9,772 nucleotides of DNA from Paracoccaceae bacterium (GTDB lineage: Bacteria; Pseudomonadota; Alphaproteobacteria; Rhodobacterales; Rhodobacteraceae), in NCBI GenBank assembly GCA_027030435.1, contig JALVEX010000264.1, positions 1-9,772 on the forward strand. Direction: 5' to 3'. The notes beneath the pieces were generated by a model. That model worked only from the letters and a program-made list of their open reading frames with translations, had not been told where the DNA came from and ran no database searches. Both the position numbers and the translations under genes were made by a program. Shown here piece by piece: positions 6,244 to 9,772 of the stretch. Each line of letters opens with the position of its first letter. Position 1 is the stretch's first letter.

Positions 6244-9225
6244 ATGAACGATCAAAGCCCCAACGAAGTGATGCACGCCACCTCCTTCATGGGGGGGCAG
6301 AATGCCGATTGGCTGGATCATCTCTATGCGCTCTACGCGAAGGACCCGGAGGCCGTGGATGCCGCCTGGCGGCAGTTCTTCGAATCGCTCGGCGACGGGG
6401 CGCAGGAGGTCGAGAAGGTGGCGGAGGGCCCATCCTGGGCACGGCGGGACTGGCCGCCCCAGCCGAGCGACGAACTCACCCACGCGCTCGATGGCCAGTG
6501 GCCGGAGGAAAAGCCCGATGGCGAAGAGGAGGAGGCTGCGCCCGAGAAGATCGCGGCCAAGATCCGCGAGAAGGCGGCCGAGCGGGGCTTTTCGCTCGCC
6601 GAACCGAAGGTGCGCCAGGCGGTCACGGATTCTATCCGCGCCATCATGATCATCCGCGCCTACCGCATTCGCGGCCATCTGATGGCCAAGCTCGATCCGC
6701 TGGGCCTGCGCGATGAAAGCATGCGCCCCGAGCTCGATCCGGCGAGCTACGGCTTCACCGAGGCCGACATGGATCGCCCGATCTTCATCGACAACGTGCT
6801 CGGCCTCGAGATCGCCACCATGCGCCAGATCCTCGAGATCCTGCAGCGCACCTATTGCGGCACCTTCGCACTGCAATACATGCATATCTCCGATCCCGAG
6901 CAAGCGGCCTGGCTGAAGGAACGGATCGAGGGGCTTGGCAAGGAAATCCACTTCACCAAGGAAGGCCGCAAGGCGATCCTGAACAAGCTTGTCGAGGCGG
7001 AAGGCTTCGAGAAATTCCTGCATGTGAAATACATGGGCACCAAGCGCTTCGGGCTCGATGGCGGCGAGAGCCTCATTCCGGCGATGGAGCAGATCATCAA
7101 GCGCGGCGGGGCGCTTGGCGCCAAGGAGATCGTGATCGGCATGCCCCACCGCGGCCGCCTCTCCGTGCTCGCCAATGTTATGGGCAAGCCCTATCGCGCC
7201 ATTTTCAATGAATTCCAGGGCGGCAGCTTCAAGCCCGAGGATGTGGATGGCTCGGGCGATGTGAAATATCACCTCGGCGCCAGTTCCGACCGCGAGTTCG
7301 ACGGCAACAAGGTCCATCTTTCGCTCACCGCCAACCCCTCGCATCTGGAAGCCGTGAACCCGGTGGTGCTCGGCAAGGTGCGCGCCAAGCAGACCCAGCG
7401 CGAGGATCAGGAGCGCAAGCAGGTGATTCCGCTGCTGCTCCACGGCGATGCGGCCTTCGCCGGCCAGGGCGTGGTGGCGGAATGTTTCGGCCTCTCGGGC
7501 CTCACCGGCCACCGCACCGGGGGCACCATCCATATCGTGGTGAACAACCAGATCGGCTTCACCACAGCACCGCACTTCTCCCGCTCCTCGCCCTACCCGA
7601 CGGATATCGCGCTGATGGTGGAGGCCCCGATCTTCCACGTGAACGGCGATGATCCCGAGGCGGTTGTCCATGCCGCCAAGGTGGCCACGGAATTCCGCCA
7701 GAAATTCGGCAAGGACGTGGTGATCGACATGTTCTGCTATCGCCGCTTCGGCCACAACGAGGGGGACGAGCCGATGTTCACCAACCCCCTCATGTACAAG
7801 AAGATCAAGAGTCACAAGACGACCCTGCAGCTCTACACCGAGCGCCTCGTGGCGCAGGGGCTGATCTCGGAGGGCGAGGTGGAAGAGATGAAGGCCGCCT
7901 TCCAGGCCCTCCTCAATGCCGAGTTCGAAGCCGGGAAAACCTACAAGCCGACCAAGGCCGATTGGCTTGATGGCCGCTGGAAGCACCTGAAGCGCCAGGA
8001 TCAGGATTACCAGCGCGGCGCAACCGCAATCGCGCCTGAAACGATGCAGCACATCGGCAAGGCGCTCACCACCGTGCCGGAAGGCTTCCATGTGCACAAG
8101 ACAGTGCAACGGATGCTCGAGAACAAGAAGAAGATGTTCGAAACCGGCAAAGGCTTCGATTGGGCCACGGGCGAGGCGCTTGCCTTCGGCTCGCTTCTGC
8201 TCGAAGGCCTGCCGGTGCGCCTTGCCGGGCAGGACAGCACCCGCGGCACCTTCTCCCAGCGTCATTCGGCCCTGATCGATCAGGAAACCGAAGAGCGCTA
8301 TTACCCGCTCAATCACATCCGCGATAGCCAGGCCCATTACGAGGTGATCGATTCCATGCTCTCGGAATATGCGGTGCTCGGCTTCGAATACGGCTATTCT
8401 CTGGCCGAGCCCAATGCGCTCACCCTCTGGGAAGCCCAGTTCGGCGATTTCGCAAATGGCGCTCAGATCATGTTTGATCAGTTCATCTCTTCGGGCGAGC
8501 GCAAATGGCTCAGAATGTCGGGGCTCGTCTGCCTTCTGCCGCACGGTTTCGAGGGCCAGGGGCCGGAGCACAGCTCCGCCCGCCTCGAGCGCTATCTGCA
8601 GATGAGCGCCGAAGACAACTGGATCGTCGCCAATTGCACCACGCCGGCAAATTACTTCCACATCCTGCGCCGCCAGCTGCACCGCACCTTCCGCAAGCCC
8701 CTCATCCTGATGACGCCGAAATCCCTGCTGCGCCACAAGCGGGCGGTATCGGAAGCCAGGGATTTCACCACCGGCTCCTCCTTCCATCGGGTGCTCTGGG
8801 ATGATGCCCAGACGGGGCACTCCTCCACCAGGCTGAAGCCTGATGAGCAGATCCGCCGGCTCGTTCTGTGCTCGGGCAAGGTCTATTACGACCTCCTTGA
8901 AGAGCGCGAGAAACGCGGGATTGACGATATCTACATCCTGCGCGTTGAGCAGTTCTATCCCTTCCCGGCCATGTCCATGGTGAAGGAGCTCTCCCGGTTC
9001 AAGCAGGCGGATGTCGTCTGGTGCCAGGAAGAGCCGAAGAATCAGGGCGCCTGGTTCTTCATGGAGCCCAATATCGAATGGGTCCTTGGCCGGATCGGGG
9101 CCAGATGCCCGCGCCCCTCTTATGCAGGCCGCCCGGCCTCCGCCTCCCCCGCCACCGGCCTGGGCAGCGCCCATGCCGCACAACAGGCCGCGCTCGTCAA
9201 CGAAGCGCTCACGATCGAAGGGTAA
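6244..9225 (+). CDS. sucA: 2-oxoglutarate dehydrogenase E1 component (thiamine diphosphate-dependent)
   Basis: This 993-residue E1 decarboxylates 2-oxoglutarate and transfers the succinyl group to the E2 lipoyl arm. The N-terminal segment SFMGGQNADWLDHLYALY (14-31) is the E2-binding region of this family, followed by an acidic linker (87-101). H302 in GMPHRGRLSVL and H367 in NPSHLEAVNP are the conserved active-site histidines. The thiamine diphosphate/Mg site runs from GDAAFAGQG (401-409) to NNQIGFTT (434-441). The transketolase-like second half shows RLAGQDSTRGTFSQRHS (659-675), the FGDFANGAQ block (733-741) and PHGFEGQGPEHSSARLER (766-783). The C-terminal domain contains CQEEPKNQGAWF (927-938). 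The length is normal and the gene is intact. It lies 65 bp after sucD with a hairpin between; the Shine-Dalgarno sequence is weak. sucB follows after 6 nt. Confidence 0.97.
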   Translation: MNDQSPNEVMHATSFMGGQNADWLDHLYALYAKDPEAVDAAWRQFFESLGDGAQEVEKVAEGPSWARRDWPPQPSDELTHALDGQWPEEKPDGEEEEAAPEKIAAKIREKAAERGFSLAEPKVRQAVTDSIRAIMIIRAYRIRGHLMAKLDPLGLRDESMRPELDPASYGFTEADMDRPIFIDNVLGLEIATMRQILEILQRTYCGTFALQYMHISDPEQAAWLKERIEGLGKEIHFTKEGRKAILNKLVEAEGFEKFLHVKYMGTKRFGLDGGESLIPAMEQIIKRGGALGAKEIVIGMPHRGRLSVLANVMGKPYRAIFNEFQGGSFKPEDVDGSGDVKYHLGASSDREFDGNKVHLSLTANPSHLEAVNPVVLGKVRAKQTQREDQERKQVIPLLLHGDAAFAGQGVVAECFGLSGLTGHRTGGTIHIVVNNQIGFTTAPHFSRSSPYPTDIALMVEAPIFHVNGDDPEAVVHAAKVATEFRQKFGKDVVIDMFCYRRFGHNEGDEPMFTNPLMYKKIKSHKTTLQLYTERLVAQGLISEGEVEEMKAAFQALLNAEFEAGKTYKPTKADWLDGRWKHLKRQDQDYQRGATAIAPETMQHIGKALTTVPEGFHVHKTVQRMLENKKKMFETGKGFDWATGEALAFGSLLLEGLPVRLAGQDSTRGTFSQRHSALIDQETEERYYPLNHIRDSQAHYEVIDSMLSEYAVLGFEYGYSLAEPNALTLWEAQFGDFANGAQIMFDQFISSGERKWLRMSGLVCLLPHGFEGQGPEHSSARLERYLQMSAEDNWIVANCTTPANYFHILRRQLHRTFRKPLILMTPKSLLRHKRAVSEARDFTTGSSFHRVLWDDAQTGHSSTRLKPDEQIRRLVLCSGKVYYDLLEEREKRGIDDIYILRVEQFYPFPAMSMVKELSRFKQADVVWCQEEPKNQGAWFFMEPNIEWVLGRIGARCPRPSYAGRPASASPATGLGSAHAAQQAALVNEALTIEG

Positions 9226-9231
9226 GAACCG

Positions 9232-9772
9232 ATGACCATCGAAATCAAAGTGCCAACGCTTGGCGAAAGTGTCACCGAAGCCACAGTTGCAACCTGGTTC
9301 AAGAAGCCCGGCGATCTCGTGGCCGCGGATGAAATGGTCTGCGAGCTCGAGACAGACAAGGTCACCGTCGAGGTGCCCGCCCCGGCCGCCGGCAGGCTGG
9401 CCGAAATCCTGGCTCCGGAAGGAACAACTGTTTCCCCCGGTGCCGTGCTAGCGACGCTCGAAGAGGCGGGCGCCGAAGCTGCCGCAGGATCCGAAGCGGC
9501 GCCGAAGGCCGCTCCGGAAACCGCCAAACCGCAAGCTGAGGGCAAGCGCGTCGATGTCCTCGTGCCGACGCTTGGCGAAAGCGTCACCGAAGCCACCGTT
9601 TCCACCTGGTTCAAGGCCCCGGGCGATCAGGTCATTGGCGATGAAATGCTCTGCGAACTGGAGACGGACAAAGTCTCCGTCGAGGTGCCCGCGCCCGCAT
9701 CCGGCGTGCTGGCCGAAATCCTCGCCCCGGAAGGGGCAACCGTGACCCCCGGCCAGAAGCTGGCCGTGATCG
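9232..9772 (+). CDS. sucB: Dihydrolipoyllysine succinyltransferase E2 of 2-oxoglutarate dehydrogenase, N-terminal part (cut by window edge)
   Basis: 180 codons are visible before the right edge. They encode two tandem lipoyl domains: domain 1 about residues 2-77 with lipoyl lysine K43 in ETDKVTVEV, and domain 2 about 106-180 with K147 in ETDKVSVEV. An Ala/Pro/Glu-rich flexible linker (78-104) joins them. The motif VPTLGESVTEATV, in both copies, marks E2 of the 2-oxoglutarate rather than the pyruvate complex. E. coli SucB has one lipoyl domain; two are, as far as I recall, usual in Rhodobacterales. The E1-binding and catalytic domains lie beyond the window. The gene begins 6 nt after sucA with AAGG (9218-9221) as ribosome site, so sucA and sucB are co-transcribed. 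Confidence 0.95.
   Translation, partial: MTIEIKVPTLGESVTEATVATWFKKPGDLVAADEMVCELETDKVTVEVPAPAAGRLAEILAPEGTTVSPGAVLATLEEAGAEAAAGSEAAPKAAPETAKPQAEGKRVDVLVPTLGESVTEATVSTWFKAPGDQVIGDEMLCELETDKVSVEVPAPASGVLAEILAPEGATVTPGQKLAVI
9250..9771 (+). repeat. Tandem lipoyl-domain coding repeat in sucB
   Basis: Two direct copies of 210 bp (9250-9459 and 9562-9771) are offset by 312 bp (104 codons). The encoded 70-residue stretches match at 55 positions, about 79 percent. Differences cluster near the end of the copy, while the lipoylation region is nearly identical. The second copy may continue past the window. Confidence 0.9.

Noticed and set aside
6223..9183. A 986-codon open frame on the minus strand opposite almost all of sucA
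   Set aside because: sucA is an unmistakable intact enzyme gene. Long antisense frames arise from GC-rich codon bias, and the translated product is His/Glu/Ala/Gly-rich without recognisable domains.

Overview
The window is ordinary GC-rich chromosomal DNA from an alphaproteobacterium, most likely Rhodobacterales (Rhodobacter/Roseobacter type). Three things support this. The protein sequences are typical of the group. mdh stands next to a malyl-CoA lyase-family gene of the Mcl2 type, an arrangement I recall from Rhodobacter sphaeroides. The suc genes run in the order sucC-sucD-sucA-sucB, and sucB encodes two lipoyl domains. I see no mobile elements, tRNA, rRNA or CRISPR arrays.

Layout. On the minus strand (1-1490) lies a tightly packed three-gene unit, read mcl2 > NnrU-family membrane protein > DUF1737 protein (cut by the window edge). 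Both junctions are 4-base ATGA overlaps. Diverging from it across a 171-bp intergenic region is mdh (malate dehydrogenase), which ends at a strong intrinsic terminator. Next on the plus strand comes an unrecognised exported protein of 405 residues with one EF-hand-like calcium loop. It is followed by the TCA block sucC-sucD (succinyl-CoA synthetase), sucA (2-oxoglutarate dehydrogenase E1) and the first 180 codons of sucB (E2, two tandem lipoyl domains). A hairpin separates sucCD from sucAB.

How the genes work together. SucA/SucB with an E3 oxidise 2-oxoglutarate to succinyl-CoA, SucCD convert it to succinate with nucleotide triphosphate formation, and Mdh closes the cycle from malate to oxaloacetate. 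The Mcl2-type enzyme probably releases malate from malyl-CoA, the last step of the ethylmalonyl-CoA route, so it feeds Mdh. The most interesting non-coding signal is a shared palindromic element, TTGTGATCACRC. It occurs once midway between mcl2 and mdh, and twice as a head-to-head pair 21 bp apart upstream of sucC. This suggests one unidentified regulator of both transcription units. I see no clearly new multi-gene system; the best novelty candidates are this putative regulon motif and the uncharacterised exported protein.
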